A stretch of 64,000 bases of DNA from Desulfovibrio piger ATCC 29098 (GCF_000156375.1 NZ_DS996355.1:62001-126000), one strand, 5' to 3'; shown: positions 17,200 through 27,300, counted from the stretch's first letter. Translations and numbers: made by a program. Notes: generated by a model not told the origin, from the letters alone.

Positions 17200-18282
17200 A
17201 TGTCTGATAAAATACATGTGCTCTTCGTCATGGAAGATCTCTGCTTTGGCGGTACCCAGCGCCAGATGGTCGAGCTGGCCTGCCGCCTGGACAGGTCGCG
17301 CTTCCGTGTCTCCATGCTGGTCCTTACAGGCAGGACGGACCTTGATGCACAGGTCGAACAGGCCGGTATCCGCGTGGAATATCTGGGGCGCAGCCGTAAG
17401 GTGAACCCCTTTTTCTTTGCGCTCATGCCGGCGGCCCTCAAGCGTCTGGCGCCTGATGTCCTCGTGCCCTGCACGGCCCTGCCCAACATCTGGGGCCGTA
17501 TCTGGGGGCGGCTGCTGGGGATCCCCATCGTGGGCACGGTGCGTGGCGGCGGAGCGCCGCGCAGGCAGCACGAGCGCTTCCTCTGGCGCCTGACCGACCA
17601 CATGGTCTGCAATTCCGAGGCGCTCGCTGACGTCCTTTCCGGCCTGGGCATCCCGGCCGCACGACTGACCTATGTACCCAACGGCGTGGACACGGAGCGT
17701 TTCGCGCCTGCGCAGCCAGCGCCTTCGGAGCGCCCGCCGCTCATCGTCTGTGTGGCACGTCTGGCCGAGGACAAGGATCATCTGACCCTGTTGAAGGGTT
17801 TCGCCCTGCTGCGCGAACGGCATCCCGACGTTCGTCTGCGCCTCGTGGGCGACGGTCCGCGGGAAAAGGAGCTCAAGGCCTGGGTCGCGGAGCATCTGCC
17901 GGACGGGGGCGTGGAATTTTGCCCCGGCTCTCCGGATGTGCGCGCCCATTACGCGGCTGCTCGCATCTTTGCGCTGACTTCCGTGCGCGAAGGCCAGCCC
18001 AACGTGATCCTGGAAGCCATGGCTGCCGGACTGCCCGTGTGCGCTACGGAGACCGGAGGCATCCCCCGGCTCGTGACCCCGGGAGAGAGCGGCCTGCTTT
18101 CGCCGGTGGGGGACAGTGCCGCCTTTGCGGACAACTGTGCCGCGCTGCTGGAGGACCCCGCACTGGGCGACATGTTCGGTCGGGCCGGGCGGCAGCGGGT
18201 GGAGCAGAGTTTTTCGTTCGAAGCCATGGTGGCGGCGCATGAAGCCATTTTTCTGCGTCTGGCGGCACGGGAGCGGGCATGA
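17200..18282 (+). CDS. Glycosyltransferase family 4
   Basis: The 360-residue GT-B enzyme transfers a sugar from an activated donor, probably UDP- or GDP-linked. The N-terminal acceptor domain has LFVMEDLCFGGTQRQMVELA (about 7-26), the glycine loop of GT4 enzymes. The C-terminal donor domain has VCVARLAEDKDHLTLLKGF (about 185), LVGDGPREKEL (about 217) and the E-x7-E motif in VREGQPNVILEAMAAGLPV (about 263-281). ATG 17200 is preceded by a weak GAGG. Its stop overlaps the start of the next gene (ATGA). It is the first gene of an envelope glycan operon. Confidence 0.88.
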   Translation: MSDKIHVLFVMEDLCFGGTQRQMVELACRLDRSRFRVSMLVLTGRTDLDAQVEQAGIRVEYLGRSRKVNPFFFALMPAALKRLAPDVLVPCTALPNIWGRIWGRLLGIPIVGTVRGGGAPRRQHERFLWRLTDHMVCNSEALADVLSGLGIPAARLTYVPNGVDTERFAPAQPAPSERPPLIVCVARLAEDKDHLTLLKGFALLRERHPDVRLRLVGDGPREKELKAWVAEHLPDGGVEFCPGSPDVRAHYAAARIFALTSVREGQPNVILEAMAAGLPVCATETGGIPRLVTPGESGLLSPVGDSAAFADNCAALLEDPALGDMFGRAGRQRVEQSFSFEAMVAAHEAIFLRLAARERA

Positions 18283-18722
18283 AGCATCTTTGGGCCTGCC
18301 TTTGTCTGTGCTGCTGCCTGTGCGTATCCCCGCTCTGGAGCCTTGCGGCCGCGCCTGCGGGCGGTAGCGGGACCTATGAAGTGACGGAACTCTGGACAGG
18401 TGATGTCCTGACAGCCAGTTTCCGTATGGGCATGTGTTTTGCCGCCGACGGCAAATTGCGCGGTGTCGTCCTGCTCCGTTCCTCCAACGGGCAGGTCGAC
18501 GTCTATCATGTGTATGGTTCCGTGCAGAACAACACGTTTTCTGCCACGCATGGTTCCGGGCACAAGATCACCGGGCGCTTCCTGTCCGGCGACGATGTCG
18601 AGGTCAAGATCCGTCTGGGGAACGGCATGCGCTTCACGACAGTGGCCAGGCGTTCCCGGGATGTCCCGCTGACGGACGACTGTGCGCCCCTGCCTGAAAC
18701 ATCAACGCATCAACAAAACTGA
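18279..18722 (+). CDS. Small secreted protein of the glycan operon
   Basis: The 147-residue product is not recognised. It begins with a cysteine-rich signal sequence (MKHLWACLCLCCCLCVS, cleavage probably after SLAAA near residue 25). The mature part is a predicted beta-rich domain of about 110 residues with repeated glycines and two conserved-looking cysteines (GMCFAADGKLRG, TDDCAPLP). It overlaps the upstream glycosyltransferase by four bases and lies 7 bases before the next one, so it is co-translated with glycan genes and is probably periplasmic. A small glycan-binding or assembly factor is possible, but this is a guess. Confidence 0.6.
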   Translation: MKHLWACLCLCCCLCVSPLWSLAAAPAGGSGTYEVTELWTGDVLTASFRMGMCFAADGKLRGVVLLRSSNGQVDVYHVYGSVQNNTFSATHGSGHKITGRFLSGDDVEVKIRLGNGMRFTTVARRSRDVPLTDDCAPLPETSTHQQN

Positions 18723-18729
18723 GGTCGTT

Positions 18730-19890
18730 ATGGGGACTACCTTCTTTGTTCTGGCGCTGTTGCAGTGTGCCCTGCTCTTTTTCCTGTCCCGGGTGGGCAG
18801 CAGGCTTGACCGCGAAGAACGCAAGCCCGCTCCCCAGCGGACGCACTGGCCCCGCACCGGTCTGATCGTGCCCGCCGGGGGGAACCACCCGCGCATGCGG
18901 GAAGCTCTGGAAAGCCTGCTCAAGCAGGATTATCCCGCCCTGTACCCCGTGATCGTCACGGCCACCGCTGACGAACCGGCAGCCGGCATCGCGCGCGAGT
19001 TGCAGGCCCGCTATCCGCAGCTGCGGCATGTGGTGGCCGGTTTCGCCAAGGGCTGCGGCCAGAAGAACCACAACAGCCTCAAGGGCGTGGAAGCCGTGGA
19101 AGACGAGGTCGAACTGCTGGCCTTCTGCGACAGCACGCATATCGCTCCCCGCGACTTCATCCGCCGTCTGGTGGCCCCTGTGGTGGACGGTGAGGATTTC
19201 AGCACCGGCTATCACAAGGTCGTGGCGCGGGATACGGGCATCGTCACCATGGCGTACGCCCTGTGCGTCCAGCTGATGCGCTACCTGCAGGGCATCTCGA
19301 GCTTCACCCAGCTGTGGGGCGGCGCCATGTGCTTCCGCCTGTCGGCGTTCCGCCGCTACGGCGTGCGCGAGTTCTGGATGACCAACGTGGTGGACGACTG
19401 TTCCCTGGCTGACCGCCTCATCCGGCTGGGGGCCCGCATCCGCCTGAGCGGTGACGCCGTTTTGATGACCGAGGCCCGGGATCACGATCTGGGTGTCTGG
19501 CGTCACTGGATGGACCGTCAGATCCTCTTCCTCAAGTTCTGTATCCCGTACCAGTGGGTCCTGCTGGGCGTTCTGGCCTGTCTCATGCTGTTGCCCGTGC
19601 TCTGGGCCGTTGTCGCCGTGCTGGGCGTGCTGCTGGGCAAGCTTTCGTTCGGCTGGCTTGTGGGCGTGCTGGTCTATGTCGCGGTCCTGGCCCTGGTGCT
19701 GCGCAGCTGGGCCCATTTCCAGGAAGCCGTTTTTCCTGTCTGGCGTTGGGTGGTCGCTTTCTGCGCCAGCGCCTGCATGTTCGTCTGGGTTTATCTGGGT
19801 ACCATCCTTGCGGAAGGCGTCCTGTGGCAGGGCATCTGGTATGAGGTCGGCCGTCAGGGCCGCGTCATCAGGATGCGCCGCCAGAAGTAG
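18730..19890 (+). CDS. Membrane glycosyltransferase family 2 (GT21-like)
   Basis: The 386-residue protein has an N-terminal helix (TFFVLALLQCALLFFLSRV), a GT-A catalytic domain (about 40-265) and a block of three or four C-terminal helices (about 275-370). Catalytic landmarks are LKQDYPALYPVIV, the aspartate motif LLAFCDSTHIAP (about 132-143), and WGGAMCFRLSAFRR (about 197), with the acceptor-side VVDDCSLADRL (about 218). The arrangement resembles ceramide glucosyltransferase-like GT2/GT21 enzymes, which work on lipid acceptors. ATG 18730 follows GAGGTCGTT. It probably adds a sugar to a membrane lipid or lipid-linked chain at the inner membrane. Confidence 0.8.
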   Translation: MGTTFFVLALLQCALLFFLSRVGSRLDREERKPAPQRTHWPRTGLIVPAGGNHPRMREALESLLKQDYPALYPVIVTATADEPAAGIARELQARYPQLRHVVAGFAKGCGQKNHNSLKGVEAVEDEVELLAFCDSTHIAPRDFIRRLVAPVVDGEDFSTGYHKVVARDTGIVTMAYALCVQLMRYLQGISSFTQLWGGAMCFRLSAFRRYGVREFWMTNVVDDCSLADRLIRLGARIRLSGDAVLMTEARDHDLGVWRHWMDRQILFLKFCIPYQWVLLGVLACLMLLPVLWAVVAVLGVLLGKLSFGWLVGVLVYVAVLALVLRSWAHFQEAVFPVWRWVVAFCASACMFVWVYLGTILAEGVLWQGIWYEVGRQGRVIRMRRQK

Positions 19891-19955
19891 GGCCTTTCTG
19901 CCTCTCGTACCTTTCAGCTATCTACAATCAGGATGCAAGTCCTTATGGTGACAGC

Positions 19956-21146
19956 ATGATTGCAATGTCGGACCTTTTTCGCGTGAGCTTGCGACAGGTC
20001 GTCCGCCAGCGTGGCTTTGGCGTGATCCTGTCCATTGCTCTGGGCATCATGGCCTTTATCGCCCTGTCCGTGCTGGGGCAGGAGATCCGCTACAAGGTGG
20101 GTCAGGACATGGTGCTCATGGGCGGGGTGAACATCATCCGTGTCTACATGGATGATGCGCAGTATCCCGGCCAGCCGCGACGCGATTTTTCTCCCCGCAC
20201 GGTGGAAGCGCTGCGCAAGATCCCCGGTGTGGGCATGATCAGCGAAAATGTGCGTCAGGGGATAACCTTCAGTTTGCGTGCCAGTGGAGAACGGACGCTG
20301 GGGGTCCATTTCATCGGTGTGGACCAGTATTTTGCCACGACCTATTCCCTGGAGCTCGTGGCCGGCCGGATGATGTCCGAGGATGACGTGCGTAGTCATC
20401 GGCGCATCTGCATGCTGGGCCGTGAGGCCGCCACGAACCTGTACGGGGATCCCGCCCAGGCTGTGGGCAAGCTGCTTTTCCTGGGCAAGGACGTCGTCGA
20501 GGTCGTAGGCGTGGTGACCGGCGTCATGCTGGGCGAGTGGAACCAGGGCGGCTTTTTGCCGACCACGGTCATGGAGGACAGGAACTGGGGGTCCGGCAAG
20601 ATCACCCGGCTTTTCGTCCGTGCCATCGGCTGGGAAGACGTGGGGCCTGTGGTCCGCCAGATCCCTTCTGTGGTCCGGGCCAATCAGGATGCGCCGTATC
20701 TGGTCATCGCCACGCAGGATGACCAGCTCGACCGCATCAAGACGACCTTCATGTGGGTGGAGGCCCTGCTCTGGCTGGGTATCGTGGCTTCCCTCATGCT
20801 GGGCGGTTTCGGTATCTGGTACGGGACCTTTGCGGCCGTACGCGCCCGTACGCGCGAAGTGGGCCTGAAAAAGGCCATGGGCGGCTCGGACAAGGACATC
20901 CTGGCCCAGTTCCTGGCCGAGGCGCTGTGCAAGTCCGTGGCCGGCGGCCTGCTGGGCATCCTGGTGGGTACCCTTTGCGTCGAGATAGGGGCATGGTCGC
21001 TGGGGACTTCCATCTCGTATCCGCTACTCGCGGCCAGCAGTGCCGGCAGTATTCTTTTCTCCGCCATCATTGGGGTGGCCGGCGGCCTGTATCCTGCCAT
21101 TCAGGCCAGTCGCATGGATGTCGTTTCCGCCTTGCGTTTCGAGTAG
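19956..21146 (+). CDS. MacB/FtsX-family ABC permease
   Basis: The 396-residue permease has the MacB layout: an N-terminal helix (FGVILSIALGIMAFIALSVL, about 20-40), a periplasmic core domain of about 220 residues, then three helices of the FtsX domain (about 265-385). The coupling segment VRARTREVGLKKAMGGS is clear, as is the final ASRMDVVSALRFE. Start is ATG 19956 or ATG 19965. Type VII ABC permeases act as mechanotransmitters or extract lipoproteins or lipids rather than export long polysaccharides. The ATPase partner is encoded 7 bases downstream and is fused to a glycosyltransferase. Confidence 0.88.
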   Translation: MIAMSDLFRVSLRQVVRQRGFGVILSIALGIMAFIALSVLGQEIRYKVGQDMVLMGGVNIIRVYMDDAQYPGQPRRDFSPRTVEALRKIPGVGMISENVRQGITFSLRASGERTLGVHFIGVDQYFATTYSLELVAGRMMSEDDVRSHRRICMLGREAATNLYGDPAQAVGKLLFLGKDVVEVVGVVTGVMLGEWNQGGFLPTTVMEDRNWGSGKITRLFVRAIGWEDVGPVVRQIPSVVRANQDAPYLVIATQDDQLDRIKTTFMWVEALLWLGIVASLMLGGFGIWYGTFAAVRARTREVGLKKAMGGSDKDILAQFLAEALCKSVAGGLLGILVGTLCVEIGAWSLGTSISYPLLAASSAGSILFSAIIGVAGGLYPAIQASRMDVVSALRFE

Positions 21147-21153
21147 GTGAACT

Positions 21154-23103
21154 ATGGCGCCGGTTATCATTGCCAAAGATCTGTACAAGTGCTACGCGGG
21201 CTTTTCGCCTGTTTTGCGTGGCGTCAACATTGAGGTGGAAGCGGGGGAACTCGTGGCCATCATGGGCCCGTCCGGGTGCGGCAAGTCGACCATGCTGCAC
21301 GTGCTGGGCATGCTGCATGCGCCTGATTCCGGAACGCTGGAGATCCTGGGGACCAATGTCCTGGAATTCAACCGGGAACAGACCGCAGCTTTCCGGCGGG
21401 GCAACATGGGCTTCGTGATGCAGTCGAGCAATATGTTCGACCACTCCACCGTGTTCGAGAACGTGGAATTCCCCCTCATTTATGAGAACGTGCCCCCCGC
21501 GGAACGCTGGGAGCGGGTCATCCGGGCGCTGGAGCTGGTGCGGCTTTCCGCACGCGTCCATTACCGCAGCAACCGCCTTTCCGGTGGCGAGCAGCAGCGT
21601 GTGGCCATTGCCCGCGCCATGGTGAACAATCCCCGCATCCTGCTGGCGGACGAACCCACCGGGGCCCTTGATGCCCGTACCAGCCGGGTGGTCATGGACA
21701 ACTTCCGCACCCTTTGCCACAAGGGCGGGGTCGCCATGATCATGGTGACCCACGACCCCAAGATGGCCGAGTTCTGCGACAGCGTCTACACGCTGGAAGA
21801 CGGCATCCTGGTCTGCAAGAAGCACGAGCCCGTGCCCGTCAGCCCGGACCAGCAGCAAAACCTGCTGGCGGCGCCCACGCCCATCCTTCGTGGCGCGCTG
21901 GTGGCGGAAAAGTTCCCCGAAGCCTCGGGCCGTTGCCTGATGGAAGAGGCCCACCGCATGCATGCGGCCGGTCTGCTTTCCCGCATCTACGCCATCGAGG
22001 GGGCCAGCTTCCTCAACAGCGATTCACAGGGCTATGCCCTGCCGCTGCCGGTACGGCATATCAGCTCGTGGCGCTTCTTCTCCGTCATGCGCATGCTGTT
22101 CTCGCACTTGCGCGGCACGTCCACCACGGCCTGGGAATTGTGGAAGTCCATCCCCTCCGGGAAGGGGAGTTTTTTCCACAACCTCTGGCTCATGGGCTGC
22201 GGGGCCCTGCTGGCCCGCTGGTGCCTGGAAGAAAAGATCGAATTCCTGTACGCTTCGGGCGCCCATGCTCCGGCCTCGGCGGCCTGGGTGGCGGCCCGCA
22301 TGCTGCAGATCCCCTTTGCCTTTGCCGTGCGCACGGCGGACCTTGCCGCACCGGCCAAGGACTGGCTGGTGAAGGCCGAACAGGCCGCCTTCGTGCGCTG
22401 CGATACGGAGGCCACGCGCAAGGCTGTCTGCGAGTTGCTGCCGTCCGTGGATCCGCGGCGCATCGTGCTCCTGCGTGATGCCCTGACCCTGACCCCGCCG
22501 GACGAAGACATCTCCATGCCGCCGTCCAATGTGCCGGAGCCGTTGCAGCTGCTGGCCGTGGGGACCATGACCAGCCGCAAGGGCTACGATACCCTGCTGC
22601 AGGCCTGCCTGGCCTTGCAGAAAGCCGGGGTCGACTTCCGGCTGACCCTTGTGGGCACAGGCCCCTGGCGTTTGCGTCTGCGTCTGCTTGCCTGGCGCCT
22701 TGGCCTGCGCAAGCTCGTCTCCTTCCCCGGGCAGCTGCCGCACGAGGCCATGACCGACCTGTACCGCCGTACGGACATCTTCATCGCTCCCGGTCATATG
22801 ACCCGGGGCGGCGATATGGACGGGCTGCCGTCGGCCCTGACCGAAGCCATGGCCTTTGGTGTGGCCGTGGTGGTGAGCGATCTTCCCGGCCAGCTGGAAG
22901 TGGTCCAGAACGGCCGCAACGGCATCGTCGTGCCGCAGAATGACGTCACGGCCCTGTCCCAGGCCCTGCTGGATCTGTCCGCCAGTACGGAAAAGCGTCG
23001 CCATCTGGGGGCGGAAGCCTGGAAGCGCATCCGGGAAGTGCTGGATGAAGAGGCCACGGAAGCACGGCTGACTTCGCTGTTCAAGGCTGCCTGCCGTCGC
23101 TGA
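21154..23103 (+). CDS. ABC ATPase fused to a family 4 glycosyltransferase
   Basis: The 649-residue protein joins two complete modules in one frame. Residues 1 to about 228 are a LolD/MacB-type ATPase: Walker A GPSGCGKST (38-46), signature LSGGEQQRV (142-150), Walker B ILLADEPTG (about 164) and the switch histidine in MVTHDP. Residues about 248-645 are a GT-B glycosyltransferase whose own beginning is visible (VAEKFPEASGRCLMEEAHRM), followed by the donor site: VGTMTSRKGYDTLL (about 468), LVGTGPWR and DGLPSALTEAMAFGVAVV with the E-x7-E motif. The short linker is VPVSPDQQQN. The ATPase pairs with the permease just upstream. I do not know this fusion as a described family; it physically ties a transport motor to sugar transfer. 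A terminator follows. Confidence 0.9.
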   Translation: MAPVIIAKDLYKCYAGFSPVLRGVNIEVEAGELVAIMGPSGCGKSTMLHVLGMLHAPDSGTLEILGTNVLEFNREQTAAFRRGNMGFVMQSSNMFDHSTVFENVEFPLIYENVPPAERWERVIRALELVRLSARVHYRSNRLSGGEQQRVAIARAMVNNPRILLADEPTGALDARTSRVVMDNFRTLCHKGGVAMIMVTHDPKMAEFCDSVYTLEDGILVCKKHEPVPVSPDQQQNLLAAPTPILRGALVAEKFPEASGRCLMEEAHRMHAAGLLSRIYAIEGASFLNSDSQGYALPLPVRHISSWRFFSVMRMLFSHLRGTSTTAWELWKSIPSGKGSFFHNLWLMGCGALLARWCLEEKIEFLYASGAHAPASAAWVAARMLQIPFAFAVRTADLAAPAKDWLVKAEQAAFVRCDTEATRKAVCELLPSVDPRRIVLLRDALTLTPPDEDISMPPSNVPEPLQLLAVGTMTSRKGYDTLLQACLALQKAGVDFRLTLVGTGPWRLRLRLLAWRLGLRKLVSFPGQLPHEAMTDLYRRTDIFIAPGHMTRGGDMDGLPSALTEAMAFGVAVVVSDLPGQLEVVQNGRNGIVVPQNDVTALSQALLDLSASTEKRRHLGAEAWKRIREVLDEEATEARLTSLFKAACRR

Positions 23104-23128
23104 AAGCCTGCTTTTTCCTTTTGACATG

Positions 23129-23161
23129 AAACGGCCGGTCCTCCCACGGATCGGCCGTTTT
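23129..23161 (+). terminator. Intrinsic terminator after the ABC-GT fusion
   Basis: The stem AAACGGCCG / CGGCCGTTT encloses a 13-base loop and ends in T residues, 26 bases past the stop. It probably separates the fusion gene from the acyltransferase that follows, or only attenuates readthrough. Confidence 0.75.
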
Positions 23162-23243
23162 GCCATATCCTGCTGCCATGACGGACAAGGCAGTAGCAGT
23201 CCTCTGGGGCAACGAAGACCGATACTGCCCGGAGCCGCAGAGA

Positions 23244-24254
23244 ATGATGGAACTGGAATATATCACTGAAGAAGAGGCTCCCTGGCGGCCCGACTTGTGC
23301 CGCGTCTGGGAGCGGAGCGTCGATCTGGCCTCACAGCCGGATCCTTTTTGTTGTGCTCCGATCTGGCAGCTGTCCGCGCACAGGGCTTTTGCTCCGGGGC
23401 GCCGCGTGCTGGCGCAAAGCACGGAGGACAGCGCCCTCGTTCTGGCAGAGGCCTTCCTGTCTTCCGGCCAGCCGCTCCTGACATCGCTGGAGGCCCACTG
23501 GCTCTTCGGCTGTCCCTTGCAGGGGCCGGATGCGATCGGGCTGCTGGCGGAGGCCCTGGCCGTCATGTCCCACAGTTACGGGCATCTCCCGGCACTCCTT
23601 CTGGGCGGGATAGTGCCGGGGAGCAGGAGGGCCCGGGAGCTGTACGCCTGCTGCGAGTCCCTGTTCACCATTTATCTGGCTGGTGAGTGCATCCAGGGCG
23701 GGGCCTCGCTGGAAGGCGGGCTGGACGGCTTTTTGAGCCGCCGTTCCGCCAATCTGCGCAGCAAATGGCGCAAATCTTGCCGCAGGGCCGCTGACAGAGG
23801 CGTCACGTTCGAGCGTTCCTGTCCCACGGATACGGCTGGGGCCGATGCCGTCTATGCCCGGATGCTGGCCGTGGAACGGCGCAGCTGGAAGGGGGTGGGG
23901 CATTGCGGCATGACGGAATCTCCGGCCCGGGAATTCTATGCCGACATGATCCGCCGCCTTGTCGTCCGGGGCACGGCGCGCGTGATGTTCGCCCGTCATG
24001 AAGACCAGGACATCGGCTTCATCTTCGGCGGAATGCTGGGACCATGCTACCGGGGGCAGCAGTTCAGCTATGATGCCGCCTGGAAGGATCTTTCCATCGG
24101 CAACCTTTTGCAGGTGGAGCAGATCCGCTGGCTGTGCGAGGAGGGCGCTGTCCGCTACGATATGGGAACGGCCTCCGGGGAGCCCATGGCCTACAAGATG
24201 CACTGGACGGAAGCGCATCCGACCTCGCAGACGTGGTTTTTACAGCCGCGTTAG
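23244..24254 (+). CDS. CelD/BcsL-like GNAT acyltransferase
   Basis: The 336-residue protein resembles the GNAT_6 group of CelD/BcsL proteins, which transfer acyl or aminoacyl groups to envelope glycans or lipids. The C-terminal acetyltransferase domain (about 165-320) contains the basic stretch ANLRSKWRKSCRRAA, then AVERRSWKGVG, and a closing beta-bulge region VRYDMGTASGEPMAYKMHW. The N-terminal half is less conserved. ATG 23244 has GGAG nine bases upstream; ATG 23178 is an in-frame alternative. Position at the end of the glycan locus suggests it decorates the product. Confidence 0.7.
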   Translation: MMELEYITEEEAPWRPDLCRVWERSVDLASQPDPFCCAPIWQLSAHRAFAPGRRVLAQSTEDSALVLAEAFLSSGQPLLTSLEAHWLFGCPLQGPDAIGLLAEALAVMSHSYGHLPALLLGGIVPGSRRARELYACCESLFTIYLAGECIQGGASLEGGLDGFLSRRSANLRSKWRKSCRRAADRGVTFERSCPTDTAGADAVYARMLAVERRSWKGVGHCGMTESPAREFYADMIRRLVVRGTARVMFARHEDQDIGFIFGGMLGPCYRGQQFSYDAAWKDLSIGNLLQVEQIRWLCEEGAVRYDMGTASGEPMAYKMHWTEAHPTSQTWFLQPR

Positions 24255-24319
24255 GAGCCTGATGCGGATGAGGTGTTCCACGAGGAAAGGCTGATTGTAT
24301 TTTTTGTGCCCGAAAACAG

Positions 24320-24353
24320 AAAAGGGGGATGCCACAAGTGGCATCCCCCTTTT
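24320..24353. terminator. Bidirectional terminator between convergent operons
   Basis: The perfect stem AAAAGGGGGATGCCAC / GTGGCATCCCCCTTTT has a 2-base loop and lies between the rightward acyltransferase and the leftward glycogen operon. It can serve both. Confidence 0.92.
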
Positions 24354-24374
24354 GTCATCGTCGGTTTTGATGAG

Positions 24375-27300
24375 CTAGCCCCACAGGACGAGGCGCGTCT
24401 CCAGAGGCGAGGACAGCCCTTCGGTGCAGGGCATGACGCGCACACCGTACACATGGGCCCCGCTGCGCGAGGGCGTGTAGGAGCAGACAAAGGTCATGGT
24501 CCCGTCCACACCTTCGCTTTCCGGCTGCATCTCCACCACGTCGGGCGTTTCCGTAAAGGTGGAGCCGTCACCGGGACCGGCCACCAGCTGGACCAGCAGC
24601 TCATCGAGCTTCATGCTGCCGGGATGCACGGTCACGGCCACATGCAGGGACTGGCCGTCTAGCAGGCTGTCTTCCTTGATGCCTTCGATGCGGATGGTGT
24701 CCATCTGCACGGAGCCGAAGCGCACGTTGACGTCCTGCTTCCAGTGGGTCAGGTGGCGGGCCAGGGCGTAATGGTTGCTGCGGATCTCCTGATGGCTGGT
24801 GGCCGCCGGGATGTAGTAGTCGCTGAGGTAGTCGCGCAGCATACGGTGCGAGCTGTACTGGGCGATGAGCGTCTGCATGGCCTTGCGGACGCGCAGCAGC
24901 CAGTTGTGGGGCCGGTTGTCCGCATCACGCTCGAAGTAGAGCGGCACCACCTTGTCTTCCAGCAGGGAATACAGGGAGGCCGCATCGTCATAGTCGCTCT
25001 GTTCGGGGCCCAGACTGCCCTTGGCCACCAGGGGGCCGATGGTCCAGCCGTTGGTGCCGTTGTAGCCTTCGCACCACCAGCCGTCGGCCACGCTGAGGTT
25101 GAGGCCGCCGTTGACCGCCACTTTCTGGCCGCTGGTACCGCAGGCTTCGTAGGGCCGGCGGGGATTGTTGAGCCAGACATCGCAGCCCTGCACCATCAGG
25201 CGCGAGACCGCCAGGCTGTAGTCTTCGATGAAGAAGATCTTGCCGAAGAAGCGGGGCGACAGCATGTGCTGGAAGACTTCCCGGATCAGGCCGATGCCCT
25301 GGGTATCGGCGGGATGGGCCTTGCCGGCAAAGACGAAGATGACGGGCTGACCGTTCTTTTCCAGGATGCGGGCCAGACGGTCCACATCGGCAAAGAGCAG
25401 CGTCGCGCGCTTGTACGGCGCAAAGCGGCGGGCAAAGCCGATCACCAGGGTCTCGGGAGTCAGCCGGGACGTCATCTCCTGTTGCTTTTCGTAGGGGATG
25501 GCGAATTTTTTGAAGAATTCCGGCAGGCTGGAGCGGATGGCCTCCAGTAGGTGCTTTTTCTGGGTCTGGCGGGCCGTCCAGAGGTCGGCATCGGGGATGT
25601 CCGCGATACGGGTCCATTTCTGGTCGTCGGACGTCAGTTCCTGCCAGCCTTCGCCCAGGTATTTTTGCAGCAGGGGACGCATGGCCGGACCGGCGTAGGA
25701 GGGCACATGGATGCCGTTGGTCACGGAGGAGATGGGGATCTCCGCCACCGGGACCCCCTGCCAGCCTTCCTGCCACATATGGCGGGAGACCACGCCGTGC
25801 AGGGCGCTCACACCGTTGGCCTTCATGGAATATTTGAGGGCCAGGACGGTCATTTCGAAGACGTTGCGCTCACTGCCTTCAAAGCGGCCCATATTGACCA
25901 GGGTCTGCCAGCTGATGCCCACGGTCTGGATATAGGGCTTGAAGTAGGCTTCCATGCTTTCCAGCGAGAAGCGCTCGTTGCCGGCATCCACGGGCGTGTG
26001 GGTCGTGAACAGGGTGCTGCCGCGCACCACTTCGCCCGCCTCTTCGAAGGAAAGGCCGTTCTCCTGCATGAGCAGGCGGATGCGCTCGAAGATGAGGAAG
26101 GCCGAGTGCCCTTCGTTCATGTGATAGGCGGCGGGGCGGATGTCCAGGGCGCGCAGCATGCTCACGCCGCCCCGGCCCAGCAGGATCTCCTGCCGCAGGC
26201 GGATGTCCCGGTCCGCTTCATACAGGTGGGCCGTGATCTTGCGGTCCTCCGCCGTATTGGAGGGCAGGTTGGTGTCCAGCAGGTAGAGGTTGACCCGTCC
26301 CACACGCACCAGCCAGATCTGCACATGCAGGCGGCGGCCCGGCATCTGGAGATAGATCTCGCGGGGCTTGCCGTCCTGATCCTTGACCTGTTCTATGGGC
26401 AGCGCAGCGAAATCGTTTTCGGGGTAGACCGGGGTCTGGTCGCCGTTCTTGTCGATGATCTGGCGGAAATAGCCGTTCTTGTACAGCAGGCCCACAGCCA
26501 CCAGCGGGATGTTCAGGTCACTGGCGGATTTCAGGTGGTCGCCGGAAAGGACGCCCAGACCGCCGGAGTAGATGGGCAGGCATTCGCTCAGGCCGTATTC
26601 TGTGGAAAAATAGGCCAGAGGCTGCTGCGGTGTCAGGGGGCCGAAGCTTTGCGGCGCCTCGGCCATGTAGGCATCGAAGGCCGCCATGGTCTGGTTGTAC
26701 AGCCGCAGGTAGCTCTGCTCGTGGGCCACGATGATCAGCCGTGCCCGGGTGGCTTTCTCCAGCGTGGCGATGGGGTTGTGGTTGCTGCGTTCCCACTCCT
26801 CTTCATTGAGGGCCGAGAACAGGTAATGGCATTCGGGGTGCCAGCTCCACCAGAGGTTGTGGGCCAGCTCGCGCAGGCGGCCGATGGCCGGGGGCAGTGA
26901 GGTCAGGGCCGTGAAGCTGTGCAGGTTGGGCGTGGTGGACATGGTGGCCGCCAGCACGCGCGTCAGGGTCGTGCCGCTGCCGGCCGGCTGCGAACTGCGC
27001 TGGCGCGCCTTGTCCAGGGCCAGGCCGTAGGCCTGCACATAGTAGGGGAAGAACTGCTCCCAGGAACAGCCTTCGGCCACATGGCGCACCATGCGCCAGT
27101 GTTCCTGCATCTGTTCTTCGGGCAGGGACGCATAGTTCAGGAGCACGTCGCGCAGGCTGGCCGCGGTCTCGTCATACGATGTCTGGCGGCGGCGGATAAT
27201 GGTCACGCCGTTCTTCTCGCGCTGGCTGGAGCGCACCCACATGCCGAAGCCGGAAAGGTCGGTGGTGACCGTGGGCACGGCATGGGCGGCGCTTTCCTGC

